Of a stretch of DNA of 64,000 bases, positions 1-8,665 are shown piece after piece; position 1 is the stretch's first letter; each line of letters begins with the position of its first letter. This DNA is from an uncultured Azohydromonas sp. (GTDB lineage: Bacteria > Pseudomonadota > Gammaproteobacteria > Burkholderiales > Burkholderiaceae_C). Below the pieces are notes generated by a model. That model saw only the letters and a list, made by a program, of their open reading frames with translations, ran no database searches and had not been told where the DNA came from. Both the position numbers and the translations under genes were made by a program. The stretch spans positions 4,401 to 68,400 of the forward strand of contig NZ_CALAOH010000017.1 in assembly GCF_937926365.1 (NCBI RefSeq), read 5' to 3'.

Positions 1-1641
1 CAGCGCGGCGCGCCACCGCGCGGGCGGCAGCGGGTGCGACAGCAGCGCGTCCAGCCGGCGCAGCGTGCTGCCGAAGCGCCAGAACGCGCCCAGCGCCAGC
101 GTGTCCTCCTCGCCCTCGCAGGCGCCGACGGGCAGCCGGTCGCCGAAGGGCTCCGAGGGTGCCGAGGGCAGGGCGTAGCCCAGGAACAGCCGCGACAGGC
201 CTTCGCCGAGGCTGTGGCGCCCGCCGTCCAGGCCGGAGCGGATGGCGGCCTCGCGCAGCCACGTGCGCACCTGCTCCAGCGCGTCGGCCTCGAAGTCGAA
301 ACGCCGCGCCACCAGCGGCTGCAGCAGCAGCTCGAAGACCTGGCCGGCGCTGAAGCGCGAACCCACCAGCCCCAGCAGCGACAGCAGCACCCGCGCCGGC
401 GCGTTCACGCGGCTGGGTACGCGGCCGGCGATGGCGAAGGGGATGAAGCGCCCGCGCGGGGCGGTGCCGAACACCGCTTCCACCAGCGGCGCGGCGGCGT
501 CCAGCGCCGGCGTGACGACCAGGATGTCCGAAGGCTGCAGCGTTTCGTCGGCGGCGAAGAGCGCGAGCAGCCGGTCCTGCAGCACCTCCAGCTCGCGCAG
601 CCGCGAGTGCGCGACGTGGACCTCCACGCTGTGGTCATCCGGCTCCAGCGCCACGCTGCCCGGCTCCAGGTCGCGCAGCGCCAGCACCGCGTCCTGCAGC
701 CGGGCCAGCAGCGTCGGGGCGCCGCGGGGGATGAAAGCCTCGACCTCGATCTCGGCCTCGGTGGCGGCCTCCAGCAGCAGGTCCAGCTGCGCCTGCGTCT
801 GCCGGCCCCAGGCGGCCAGCAGCCGCTGTCCGACCTCGTGGTAGAGCGCGCGGCCCTGCTGCTCCAGCCGCGCCAGGCGGCGCGCGTCCACCACCTCGAA
901 CCAGTATTCGCGGCAGGGGTTGAGCACGTAGCAGCACACGTCGATGCGCCGCGCCAGCGCCTGCAGCAGCGCCAGGTGCAGCGGCGCGAGGGCGAAGGGC
1001 ATGAACACGTGCACCCGGCGCGGCAGCCCGGCCGCGCGCAGAGCCTCCTCATCCAGGCGCTGCAGCGCCAGCAGCGGCGCTTCGGCGGGGTGGCGCTGCG
1101 CCAGGCCGAGGTCGAGCCGAAGGCGGCGCCAGAGTGCGGCCTGCCAGGCCTCGTCTTCCGTCTCCGCCTCGATGCCGGCGGGCCGGCCGTCGCTCCAGCC
1201 CTGCAGCCAGTCGGCGCGATAGGCCAGGAGCTGATCCATCAGCGCCGCGCCGCGCTGTGCCAGCTCCCAGCGCATGAGGGCATCGGCGCCGCCCAGCCAG
1301 GCCTGCAGCCGCGGCTGCGCGGACACCCAATCCGCGTCGCCCAGCACGCCGTAGAGGCGCCAGGCGAGTTCGGCCGGCGCGAAGGGTGCGAGCCCGGGAG
1401 CGCCGGGCAGCAGCCGCGCGCACTGCGTCGCGAGCCAGTCGGGCAGGGTGCTGAAGCTCAGGTTGGCGCACACGCCCTGCGCGTCGGCCAGGGCCAGCGA
1501 CAGCGCCCGGCGCACCGCGTCGCCGGGCACGACGAGGTGGACGCTCTCGAAGGGATCGCCGCTGGGGGGCTCCGTCTGCAGGGCCTGCAGCAGCGCGTGC
1601 TGCAGCGCCTCGAAACGGTTGGAAAAACAAAGGCTCAACAT
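1..1641 (-). CDS. recC: RecBCD exonuclease V subunit RecC (5' part, runs off the left edge)
   Basis: RecC is the non-catalytic subunit of the RecBCD helicase-nuclease and recognises Chi during double-strand-break repair in the cytoplasm. The frame is open from an ATG at 1641 to the window edge, giving 547 N-terminal residues. The start (MLSLCFSNRFEAL) and the following stretch (GDPF, a long helical region, then Y-R-A-D-W-L-Q-G-W near residue 140) follow E. coli RecC closely (MLRVYHSNRLDVL; DDPF; YRPDWLAQW). E. coli RecC is about 1120 residues, so roughly half is missing beyond position 1. recB and recD would be expected further left. The 199 bases between this start and the rightward gene at 1841 form a divergent promoter region in which I see no clear boxes. 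Confidence in the family is high; activity cannot be judged from half a protein. Confidence 0.9.
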   Translation of the reverse strand, partial: MLSLCFSNRFEALQHALLQALQTEPPSGDPFESVHLVVPGDAVRRALSLALADAQGVCANLSFSTLPDWLATQCARLLPGAPGLAPFAPAELAWRLYGVLGDADWVSAQPRLQAWLGGADALMRWELAQRGAALMDQLLAYRADWLQGWSDGRPAGIEAETEDEAWQAALWRRLRLDLGLAQRHPAEAPLLALQRLDEEALRAAGLPRRVHVFMPFALAPLHLALLQALARRIDVCCYVLNPCREYWFEVVDARRLARLEQQGRALYHEVGQRLLAAWGRQTQAQLDLLLEAATEAEIEVEAFIPRGAPTLLARLQDAVLALRDLEPGSVALEPDDHSVEVHVAHSRLRELEVLQDRLLALFAADETLQPSDILVVTPALDAAAPLVEAVFGTAPRGRFIPFAIAGRVPSRVNAPARVLLSLLGLVGSRFSAGQVFELLLQPLVARRFDFEADALEQVRTWLREAAIRSGLDGGRHSLGEGLSRLFLGYALPSAPSEPFGDRLPVGACEGEEDTLALGAFWRFGSTLRRLDALLSHPLPPARWRAAL

Positions 1642-1840
1642 CGGTACTGCGGACGCGCGCGTGCCGGGAGAGCATGTCACCACCGGGCCCGCCGGGCGGA
1701 GGTTGAAACCCCTGCGGCCCGCGCGCGAGGGCGGGAGGATAGCGGCGGGGGGCATGTCCGTGCGGGCCACGGGCGCACTGCTTGCCGTGGAGACGGCCCG
1801 CCATTTTCCGGGCCGCACATCACCACCGAGGGAGACGGGC

Positions 1841-2245
1841 ATGGAGCTCTACATCGCGCCGCTGGGGCGCGCCATCGAGCGGCTGGACGAGGGACTGCGG
1901 CGCTGCCTGCTGGACCCGAGCGATCTGCTGATCCGCGACGGGCTGATCCAGCGCTTCGAATTCAGCTTCGACCTGGCGCACAAGGCGCTGCGGCGCTGCC
2001 TGACGCTGGCCACCTCGGAGCCGAAGACGGTGGAGGCGATGGACATGCCGACGCTGATCCACCTGGCGCACGAGCAGGGCGTCTTGCCGGGCGACTGGCC
2101 GCTGTGGCGGGTGTGGCACGACCTGCGCGCCCATGTCGGCCACGGCGACGACGAGCCCATGGGGCCGGACGTGGTGGCGGCGATTCCGCGGTTTCTGGAC
2201 GAGCTGCGGTATTTGCAGAGGAGGTTGGCGGGGAGGGTGGTGTGA
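1841..2245 (+). CDS. HepT/HI0074-like nucleotidyltransferase substrate-binding protein (orphan)
   Basis: A 134-residue all-helical protein of the NTase_sub_bind/HepT fold. This family pairs with a MntA-type minimal nucleotidyltransferase, either as a substrate-binding partner or as the HepT RNase toxin. The ATG at 1841 has a GGGAGA ribosome site 5 bases upstream. The expected helices are visible (F-E-F-S-F-D-L-A-H-K-A around residues 39-49 and W-R-V-W-H-D-L-R near 89-96). The position of the RNase signature R-x4-H-x-Y reads R96-x4-H101-G-D103, so arginine and histidine remain but tyrosine is replaced by aspartate. No nucleotidyltransferase gene lies on either side: recC is upstream and DUF4148 downstream. 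It may be a solitary survivor of a toxin-antitoxin pair or a domesticated protein. Family assignment is good; function is unknown. Confidence 0.72.
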   Translation: MELYIAPLGRAIERLDEGLRRCLLDPSDLLIRDGLIQRFEFSFDLAHKALRRCLTLATSEPKTVEAMDMPTLIHLAHEQGVLPGDWPLWRVWHDLRAHVGHGDDEPMGPDVVAAIPRFLDELRYLQRRLAGRVV

Positions 2246-2401
2246 GGGGCAGGCAAGGACGGATTTCCTCTTCGAGGTGGGCGTGCTGAGCCGGGCCGGC
2301 GCCGACGAATCCTTCAAGGCCCTGGTGGGGCCGCGGCGGGTGCTGGCGCAGGACGGGACGTCCTGAGCACCGCCGGCACTGCCGCGGCCGGCGCTCACCC
2401 C

Positions 2402-2968
2402 TCAGCGCGCCGCCAGCGCCCGTGCCGCCCGTGCCGCCGGGGACGGTGCGGCCTCCTCGTAACCGCGCCGGTAATGGCTGCCGCCGCTGAGGAACAGCTC
2501 GCGGTTGGCGATCGCCTCGGCCAGCTCCGCCTTGACCTGCGCGCGCGTCTTCTGCCCTTGCGGCGCGAAGGGCGCCGGGCCGGATTCGCCCAGGGAGCGC
2601 GCCAGCGGCGGCACGCCGCCGTTGCTGACCTCGCCGCGCGCCACGGCCTCGGCCAGCTCGGCCTTCACCTGCGCCCGCGTCTTGCCGCCCGGTGCGGCCA
2701 GCAGCCCCGGCGCCGATTCGGCGTAGTGGAAGTCGTAGGGCCGCGCCAGCGGCGGCACGCCGCCGTTGGACACCTCGCCGCGCGCCACGGCTTCGGCCAG
2801 CTCGGCGCGCACCTGCGCACGCGTCTTGCCCATGCCGGCCGTGTCGGCGAAGGGTGGCGGCGCGGACTCGCGGATGTACGCCAGCACGCCCTCGGCGGCC
2901 TGCGCGTTGAAGGACAACAGCGCCGCGGCGGCAGCGGCCAGGACGGTGGTGATCAGGGTGGCTTTCAT
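2402..2968 (-). CDS. DUF4148 secreted protein with three repeats
   Basis: A 188-residue exported protein. A signal peptide (MKATLITTVLAAAAAALL...NAQA) ends near residue 25. The mature part holds three copies of a roughly 50-residue DUF4148-type unit, each centred on K-T-R-A-Q-V-(K/R)-A-E-L-A-E-A followed by R-G-E-(V/L) and a proline-rich stretch. The first two copies are nearly identical, which indicates recent internal duplication. DUF4148 proteins are abundant, Burkholderiales-specific periplasmic or surface proteins without a known function, usually with a single unit, so a triple repeat is at the large end. It is transcribed divergently from trkA, with 188 bases between. A second relative with the same signal-peptide style is at 43418. 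I do not assign a role. Confidence 0.82.
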   Translation of the reverse strand: MKATLITTVLAAAAAALLSFNAQAAEGVLAYIRESAPPPFADTAGMGKTRAQVRAELAEAVARGEVSNGGVPPLARPYDFHYAESAPGLLAAPGGKTRAQVKAELAEAVARGEVSNGGVPPLARSLGESGPAPFAPQGQKTRAQVKAELAEAIANRELFLSGGSHYRRGYEEAAPSPAARAARALAAR

Positions 2969-3156
2969 GGCGGACCTTTCGTTGCGGTGGACCTGGGGTC
3001 CAGCACCGTCGGCGGGAGAGGAGGAGGTGCCGGGGCTGGTGCTGACAACTCTGGCCGCCGGACTTCACGCCGCCGTCCAGCAAGGTTCACGTTTTGATCA
3101 CCGCGCCCGCCCCCTTGCTTGCCGCCGTGGAGGGGCCGCGTGAAGATGCCGCCGCC

Positions 3157-4647
3157 ATGAACATCGTCATCCTTGGGGCCGGGCGCGTGGGAGAGAGCGT
3201 CGCCGAGAGCCTGGCCTCGGAAGCCAACGACATCACCGTCATCGACACCGACCCGGCCCGGCTGTCGGTGCTGCAGGACCGGCTCGACCTCAAGGGCGTG
3301 GCGGGCAACGGCATCCAGCCCTCGGTGCTGCGCGACGCGGGGCTGCCCGACGCCGACCTCTTCATCGCCTGCGCGCAGCTGGACGAGTCCAACCTCGTGG
3401 CCTGCAAGGTGGCGCGCCAGCTCTTCAACGTGCCCACCACCATCGCGCGGCTGCGCAGCCCGGAGTTCCAGGAAGGCACGCCGCTGACCACCGAGCGCGA
3501 GGGCTTCGGCGTCGATCGCGTCATCTGTCCCGAGGAGTCGGTGATGCGCTCGATCTGGCAGCTCATCCGCTACCCCGAGGCGCTGCAGGTGCTGGAGCTG
3601 GCGCAGGGGCGGCTGAGCCTGGTGGCGGTGCGCGCCGTGGCCGGCGGGCCGCTGGTGCAACACCGGCTCGACGAGATCCCCAAGCTCGTGCCCGGCGCCG
3701 ACATGCGCATCGTCGCCATCTACCGCCAGGACAAGCCCATCGCCGACGTGTGCGGCACCACCTGCATCGAGCCCGGCGACGAGGTGTTCGTGCTCAGCGC
3801 CACGCAGCACCTGCGCGGCGTGCTGGGCGCGCTGCGCGAGCGCGACCGCCCGGTGCGGCGCGTCATGATCGCCGGCGGCGGCCGGGTGGGGCTGCGGCTG
3901 GCGCGGCAGCTGCGCGGCGAGGTGAACGTGAAGATCGTCGAGATGAACCGCGCGCGCTGCGACTACCTGGCCACGCAGCTCCCGGGCGACGTGCTCATCC
4001 TCAACGGCGACTCCACCGACGAGGAGCTGATGGGCGACGAGAACGTGCAGGACATGGACCTGTTCCTGGCCCTGACCAGCGACGACGAGGACAACATCAT
4101 GGCCTGCCTGCTGGCCAAGCGGATGGGCGCGCGCCACGTGCTGGCGCTCATCAACCGCAAGGCCTACGCCGACCTGGTGCAGGGCACCACCATCGACATC
4201 GCGCTGTCGCCGGCGCAGGCCGTCATCGGCGAGCTGCTGGCGCACGTGCGCTGGGGCAACGTCGAGGCGGTGCACTCGCTGCGCCACGGCACGGCCGAGG
4301 TGCTGGAGGCGGTGGTCAGCGGCGACCAGACCACCAGCAAGCTCGTGGGCCGGCGCATCGACCAGATCCCGCTGCCCGCCGGCGCGCAGATCGGCGCCAT
4401 CGTGCGCGGGCTGCCCGAGCGCGGCGAAGCCGTCGTGGGACGGCGCGAGCGGCGGGGCCGCGGCGCGGGCGAGGGGCTGACGCTGCGCGAGCGGCGCGGC
4501 GCCATGGACGTGAGCGCCGCCGAGATCGTCATTGCCCACCACGACACCGAAGTGCGCGCCGGCGACCACCTCATCGTCTTCCTGCCCAACAAGAAACAGG
4601 TGCGGCAAGTGCAGAAGCTGTTCCAGGTTTCGCCCATGTTCATCTAG
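3157..4647 (+). CDS. trkA: Trk potassium uptake system regulatory subunit TrkA
   Basis: TrkA is the cytoplasmic NAD(H)/ATP-binding ring that gates the TrkH potassium channel. The 496-residue protein has two RCK units: an N-terminal Rossmann motif (M-N-I-V-I-L-G-A-G-R-V-G, residues 1-12) and a second one near residue 236 (V-M-I-A-G-G-G-R-V-G), each followed by a TrkA-C-type domain. The ATG at 3157 puts the glycine-rich loop at the very N-terminus, as in E. coli TrkA (458 residues). The extra length lies mainly in an arginine-rich insertion around residues 428-450 of the last TrkA-C domain. It lies 14 bases upstream of trkH, so the two form an operon. Confidence is high. Confidence 0.95.
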   Translation: MNIVILGAGRVGESVAESLASEANDITVIDTDPARLSVLQDRLDLKGVAGNGIQPSVLRDAGLPDADLFIACAQLDESNLVACKVARQLFNVPTTIARLRSPEFQEGTPLTTEREGFGVDRVICPEESVMRSIWQLIRYPEALQVLELAQGRLSLVAVRAVAGGPLVQHRLDEIPKLVPGADMRIVAIYRQDKPIADVCGTTCIEPGDEVFVLSATQHLRGVLGALRERDRPVRRVMIAGGGRVGLRLARQLRGEVNVKIVEMNRARCDYLATQLPGDVLILNGDSTDEELMGDENVQDMDLFLALTSDDEDNIMACLLAKRMGARHVLALINRKAYADLVQGTTIDIALSPAQAVIGELLAHVRWGNVEAVHSLRHGTAEVLEAVVSGDQTTSKLVGRRIDQIPLPAGAQIGAIVRGLPERGEAVVGRRERRGRGAGEGLTLRERRGAMDVSAAEIVIAHHDTEVRAGDHLIVFLPNKKQVRQVQKLFQVSPMFI

Positions 4648-4661
4648 GCGGCGAGGCGCGC

Positions 4662-6119
4662 TTGCAGAGCCTGCTACCCGTCCTGGCCGTGCTCGGCGGC
4701 GTGCTGATGCTGTTCGCCGGCGCGATGCTGGTGCCGCTGGCCTTCGCCTACTTCGGCGACGACGCGGCGCTGCGGTCCTACGACGGCGCCATCCTCATCA
4801 CCTTCTTCTGCGGCCTGGCGCTGTTCCTGCTGGGCCGGCGCTCCCACCGCGAGCTGCTGCCGCGCGACGGCTTCCTGCTGGTGAGCCTGGTGTGGACGGT
4901 GCTGCCGGCCTTCGGCGCGCTGCCGCTGCTGTTCCACATCGACGGCCTCTCGTTCACCGACGCCTACTTCGAAGCCGTCTCGGGCCTGACCACCACCGGC
5001 GCCACCGTGCTCACCGGGCTGGAGAAGCTGCCGCTGTCGATCAACGTCTGGCGCTGCCTGATGGTGTTCATCGGCGGCATGGGCATCCTGGTGCTGGCGG
5101 TGGCGATCCTGCCGCTGCTGGGGGTGGGTGGCTCGCAGCTGTTCAAGGCCGAGACGCCGGGCCCGATGAAGGACCAGAAGCTCACCCCGCGCATCGCCGA
5201 AACCGCGCGCGGACTGTGGACCATCTACTTCGTGATGGCGCTGGCCTGCTTCCTGGCCTACCGCCTGGCCGGCATGAGCTGGGCCGACGCCTTCATGCAC
5301 ATGTGCACCACGGTGAGCCTGGGGGGCTTTGCCGCCTACGACGCGAGCTTCGGCGCCTTCGACTCGCCGGCCATCGAGATGGTGGCCACCGTGTTCATGA
5401 CGCTGGCGGGCCTGAACTTCGCGCTGTACTTCGTGGCCTGGCGCCGGCGCAGCCTCCGCGGGCTGCTGTGCGACCTGGAGGCGCGCCTGTACCTGTTCCT
5501 GCTGGCGGCGGCCGTGGTGGTGCTGACGCTGTTCCTGATGGCGCACGAGGTGTACCCCACCTTCTTCGAGACGCTGCGCCACACCGCCTTCCACGTCGTC
5601 TCGATCGCCACCACCACCGGCTTCGCGACGCGGGACTACGCGCAGTGGCCGTCCTTCGCGCCGCTGATGCTGCTGTTCATGTCCTGCTTCACTTGCTGCG
5701 CGGGCTCGACCGGCGGGGGCATCAAGCTGATCCGCTCGCTGCTGCTGATGAAGAGCGCGCAGCGCGAGTTCAAGCGCATCGTGCATCCGCGCGCGGTGGT
5801 GCCGATCACGCTGGGCGAGGCCGCGGTGGACGCCAACGTGCTGCTGTCGGTGCTGGCCTTCATGCTGATCTACGGCGCGGTGATGGTGGGGGCGACGCTG
5901 CTGCTGCTGTTCTCGGGGCTGGAGGTGGTGACGGCCTTCACGGCGGTGCTCGCCAGCCTGAACAACACCGGCCCGGGCCTGGGCGTGGTCGGCCCGGCCG
6001 GCACCTTCCAGCCGCTCACCGACTTCCAGGTCTGGGTCTGCACCATCACCATGCTGCTGGGGCGGCTGGAGCTGTTTTCGATCCTGGTGCTGTTCACGGC
6101 GGCGTTCTGGAGGAAGTGA
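4662..6119 (+). CDS. trkH: Trk potassium channel subunit TrkH
   Basis: TrkH is the membrane pore of the Trk potassium uptake system. I start it at TTG 4662 (GAGGCG lies upstream), which gives 485 residues, against 483 in E. coli, and an N-terminus Q-S-L-L-P-V-L-A-V-L-G like the family. The first in-frame ATG (4707) would cut the first helix. The four pseudo-repeated pore loops with selectivity glycines are visible: S-G-L-T-T-T-G-A-T near residue 110, T-V-S-L-G-G-F near 217, A-T-T-T-G-F-A-T near 318 and N-N-T-G-P-G near 436. A S-T-G-G-G-I-K motif follows the third loop. It is the last gene of the trkA-trkH operon. The 304 bases after its stop hold no gene, only the inverted repeat at 6368-6403. 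Confidence 0.94.
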   Translation: MQSLLPVLAVLGGVLMLFAGAMLVPLAFAYFGDDAALRSYDGAILITFFCGLALFLLGRRSHRELLPRDGFLLVSLVWTVLPAFGALPLLFHIDGLSFTDAYFEAVSGLTTTGATVLTGLEKLPLSINVWRCLMVFIGGMGILVLAVAILPLLGVGGSQLFKAETPGPMKDQKLTPRIAETARGLWTIYFVMALACFLAYRLAGMSWADAFMHMCTTVSLGGFAAYDASFGAFDSPAIEMVATVFMTLAGLNFALYFVAWRRRSLRGLLCDLEARLYLFLLAAAVVVLTLFLMAHEVYPTFFETLRHTAFHVVSIATTTGFATRDYAQWPSFAPLMLLFMSCFTCCAGSTGGGIKLIRSLLLMKSAQREFKRIVHPRAVVPITLGEAAVDANVLLSVLAFMLIYGAVMVGATLLLLFSGLEVVTAFTAVLASLNNTGPGLGVVGPAGTFQPLTDFQVWVCTITMLLGRLELFSILVLFTAAFWRK

Positions 6120-6367
6120 GGGCAGTGCCCTTCAGCGCTTCAGCGCAGTCCGTGTGGATGTCCGCCTGCGCGTACCGCTGTCCGGGAAGAGTGCGACGTC
6201 AGGACGCCTCGCGTGCCGTGGGGCTGGCCGTGGGAAAAACGTTGTCATCCCGTACATGGACGCCCCTGTCATGCAAGCACTTCGTGGTGGATGGCGAGGG
6301 CCCGGCGCGCTGGCGGCGCGGCGGGAGGCGCTGGCGGCTTGATTCCAGGTTCCGCTTGCCAGTCAAG

Positions 6368-6403
6368 TCATACGGGTTTGGAAAATTTATGAGACCCGTA
6401 TGA
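6368..6403. repeat. 10-bp perfect inverted repeat between convergent genes
   Basis: TCATACGGGT (6368-6377) and ACCCGTATGA (6394-6403) are exact reverse complements around a 16-base AT-rich spacer. They lie between the converging trkH and GGDEF-EAL genes in a 304-base gap that is otherwise featureless and less GC-rich than its surroundings. No T-run follows on either strand, so a classical terminator is doubtful. The long spacer would also suit an operator or recombination half-sites. Role unknown. Confidence 0.55.
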
Positions 6404-6423
6404 GCAGGCGCCCGCCCGTCGGC

Positions 6424-8559
6424 CTATGCGGCCGGCATGGCGTGGGTGGGCGCCTGTAAATAGGCCATCGAAAAGCTTTGCGCCGGTACCGGCCGGCCCC
6501 GGTAGTAGCCCTGCATCTCATTGCAGCCTATGAGCTGCAGATGCCTGTACTCGGACTCGGTTTCGACGCCTTCGGCGACCACTTTCAGGCCGAGGGAGTG
6601 CCCCAGTGAAATGACCGCCTTGACGATGCTCGCATTCTGATGGTCCGAGGAAATGTTGCGAATGAAGCTCTTGTCGATCTTCAGCGTGTCCATGGGCAGG
6701 CTTTTCAGGTGGCTGAGGCTCGAATAGCCGGTGCCGAAGTCGTCGATCGAGAGGCGAACCCCCAAATCCTTGAGCCTGCGCAAGGTCTGCATCGACCGCT
6801 CGATATGGCGCATCATGCCGTTCTCGGTGACTTCGATTTCCAGATAACGAGGTGCCAGCCCGCTTTCCCGGAGCGCATGGGTGATCTGGGGAAGCAGCGA
6901 ATCCTTTTCCAATTGCAGTGGGGAAACGTTCACCGAAACCGAAATGGGAGGAAGGCCGGCGTCCTGCCATTTCCGGTTCTGCAGACAGGCGGTGTGCAGC
7001 ACCCATTCACCGATCGCTTCCATCAGGCCGGCGTCTTCCGCCAGCGGAAGAAATACATTCGGGCCCACGACCGGACGGCCGGGCCGTTGCCAGCGGATCA
7101 GCGCTTCCGCCCCGACCACGGCCCCGGTGGCGAGATCGCACTTGGGCTGGTAATGCAGCTGGAACTCGTGGTTCTTGAGGGCGTGGCGCAGGCTGGAAAT
7201 CGTCTCCAGGCGATTGACTGCCGCATCGTCCAGGTTCTCGGAGAAATACTGCGAATTGTTCCGCCCCAGCCGCTTGGCCTCGAACATCGCCGCATCCGCG
7301 TGCTTGAGCAGGGCCGCGGAATCGCACCCGTGGGCCGGGAACAGGCTGACGCCCATGCTGCAGGTCACCTGGATCTCGACGCCGTTGGCCACCCAGGGCC
7401 TGGCCACGTCGCTCAGGATGCGCTGTACGGTTTTCTCGACGGTCTTTTCGTTGATCTGGTTCACCAGGACCAGCACGAATTCGTCTCCGCCCAGGCGGGC
7501 GACGGTGTCGCTTTCGCGCACGCAGTGCCGGAGCCGATCGGCAATCGTGACCAGCAATTCGTCGCCAAGCTGATGGCCCAGGCTGTCATTGATGTATTTG
7601 AATTTGTCCAGGTCCAGGAAAACCACGGCCACGCACTTGCCGTTGCGGCGCGCACCGTCTATCGCCTGCTCCAGGCGCTCCTCCAGCAGGGTACGGTTCG
7701 CGAGCCGGGTCAGCGGATCGTGGGTGGCTCGGAAATGGATTTCCGCTTCGCTGAGCTTGCGTTGGGTGATGTCCTCGACGGTGCCCTCGTAGAAAAGAAC
7801 CTCGCCGGCCTCATTGCGCACGGCGCGGGCATTCTCTGAAATCCAGATAACGGAACCATCGCGCCTGTAAACCCGGGACTCGAAATTGGATACGATTCCA
7901 TGCTTGTCCATGATCTGCATGAATTCGAGCCGCCGGTTGAGGTCCACGTAGAGCTGGGAGCCTATGTCGCGCAGGCCTTCGATCAACTGGCTGGGCGAGT
8001 CGTATCCATAAATGCGGGCCAAGGCCGGATTGACGTCAAGATAGCCTTGCGCCATTGTGGACTGGTAAATGCCCTCGATGGCATTTTCAAAAATGCTTCG
8101 GTAGCGGCGTTCAGCCTCCAGCAGGTTTTCGTTGGACTTCTTCCGGTCGGTGACGTCCTGGATGATCCCTTCCAGGATCGCCAGGCCTTTGTCCACATAC
8201 TTGACGGCGGACCCACGCTCCACGACCCAGCGCAGCACGCCGTCCTTTCTCCGGATCCGGTATTCCAGCTCGTACCTTCTGCCATGGTCCACCGCATCCT
8301 GGACGACTTGCCGGACATGCTCCCTGTCTTCCGGGTGAATGAGCTGGTCAAAGGGGATTGCATGCTGGCCGAGCAGTTCGCTCGGAAGATGGCCGGTGAG
8401 CTCGAAGGCGCCCTGGCTCACGAACTCCATGGTCCACGCCGTGTCGGCCAGGCAGCGATACACCATGCCGTGGATGTTGGCCAGCAGGGCTTCAAGCGAA
8501 TGAATGGCTGGAGTGGACCCTTTGTCACCCATGAGGGCATCGGAAATGGTATGGGCCAT
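6424..8559 (-). CDS. PAS-PAS-GGDEF-EAL cyclic-di-GMP enzyme
   Basis: A 711-residue soluble signalling protein. Two PAS sensor domains (about residues 20-140 and 150-272) end in linkers typical of PAS/PAC (Q-D-V-T-D-R-K, E-D-I-T-Q-R-K). The GGDEF diguanylate cyclase domain (about 277-440) has an intact GGDEF at 357-361. An allosteric inhibition site R-E-S-D (348-351) stands exactly five residues before it. The EAL phosphodiesterase domain (about 452-700) has intact E-A-L at 485-487, D-D-F-G-T-G-Y-S, V-A-E-G-V-E-T and the Q-G-Y near the end. All catalytic signatures are present, so it could both make and degrade c-di-GMP, tuned by a ligand or redox cue at the PAS domains. There is no membrane segment. 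The ATG at 8559 is used; 8532 is an alternative. It is a single gene, with the exporter gene upstream ending 106 bases before it. Confidence 0.93.
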   Translation of the reverse strand: MAHTISDALMGDKGSTPAIHSLEALLANIHGMVYRCLADTAWTMEFVSQGAFELTGHLPSELLGQHAIPFDQLIHPEDREHVRQVVQDAVDHGRRYELEYRIRRKDGVLRWVVERGSAVKYVDKGLAILEGIIQDVTDRKKSNENLLEAERRYRSIFENAIEGIYQSTMAQGYLDVNPALARIYGYDSPSQLIEGLRDIGSQLYVDLNRRLEFMQIMDKHGIVSNFESRVYRRDGSVIWISENARAVRNEAGEVLFYEGTVEDITQRKLSEAEIHFRATHDPLTRLANRTLLEERLEQAIDGARRNGKCVAVVFLDLDKFKYINDSLGHQLGDELLVTIADRLRHCVRESDTVARLGGDEFVLVLVNQINEKTVEKTVQRILSDVARPWVANGVEIQVTCSMGVSLFPAHGCDSAALLKHADAAMFEAKRLGRNNSQYFSENLDDAAVNRLETISSLRHALKNHEFQLHYQPKCDLATGAVVGAEALIRWQRPGRPVVGPNVFLPLAEDAGLMEAIGEWVLHTACLQNRKWQDAGLPPISVSVNVSPLQLEKDSLLPQITHALRESGLAPRYLEIEVTENGMMRHIERSMQTLRRLKDLGVRLSIDDFGTGYSSLSHLKSLPMDTLKIDKSFIRNISSDHQNASIVKAVISLGHSLGLKVVAEGVETESEYRHLQLIGCNEMQGYYRGRPVPAQSFSMAYLQAPTHAMPAA

Positions 8560-8665
8560 GACTCACAGGCTTTGCAACGACATCGCCTTCAATTCGGCCG
8601 GTCGCGCATCGATGTGAACTGCGGATCGCAATCCAAGGCCGTGTTTCGTGAAATAGTTGGAATTT

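Noticed and set aside
2246..2401. Possible remnant coding sequence after the HepT-like gene
   Set aside because: A short frame reads protein-like on the plus strand but has no start with a ribosome site and no recognisable similarity.
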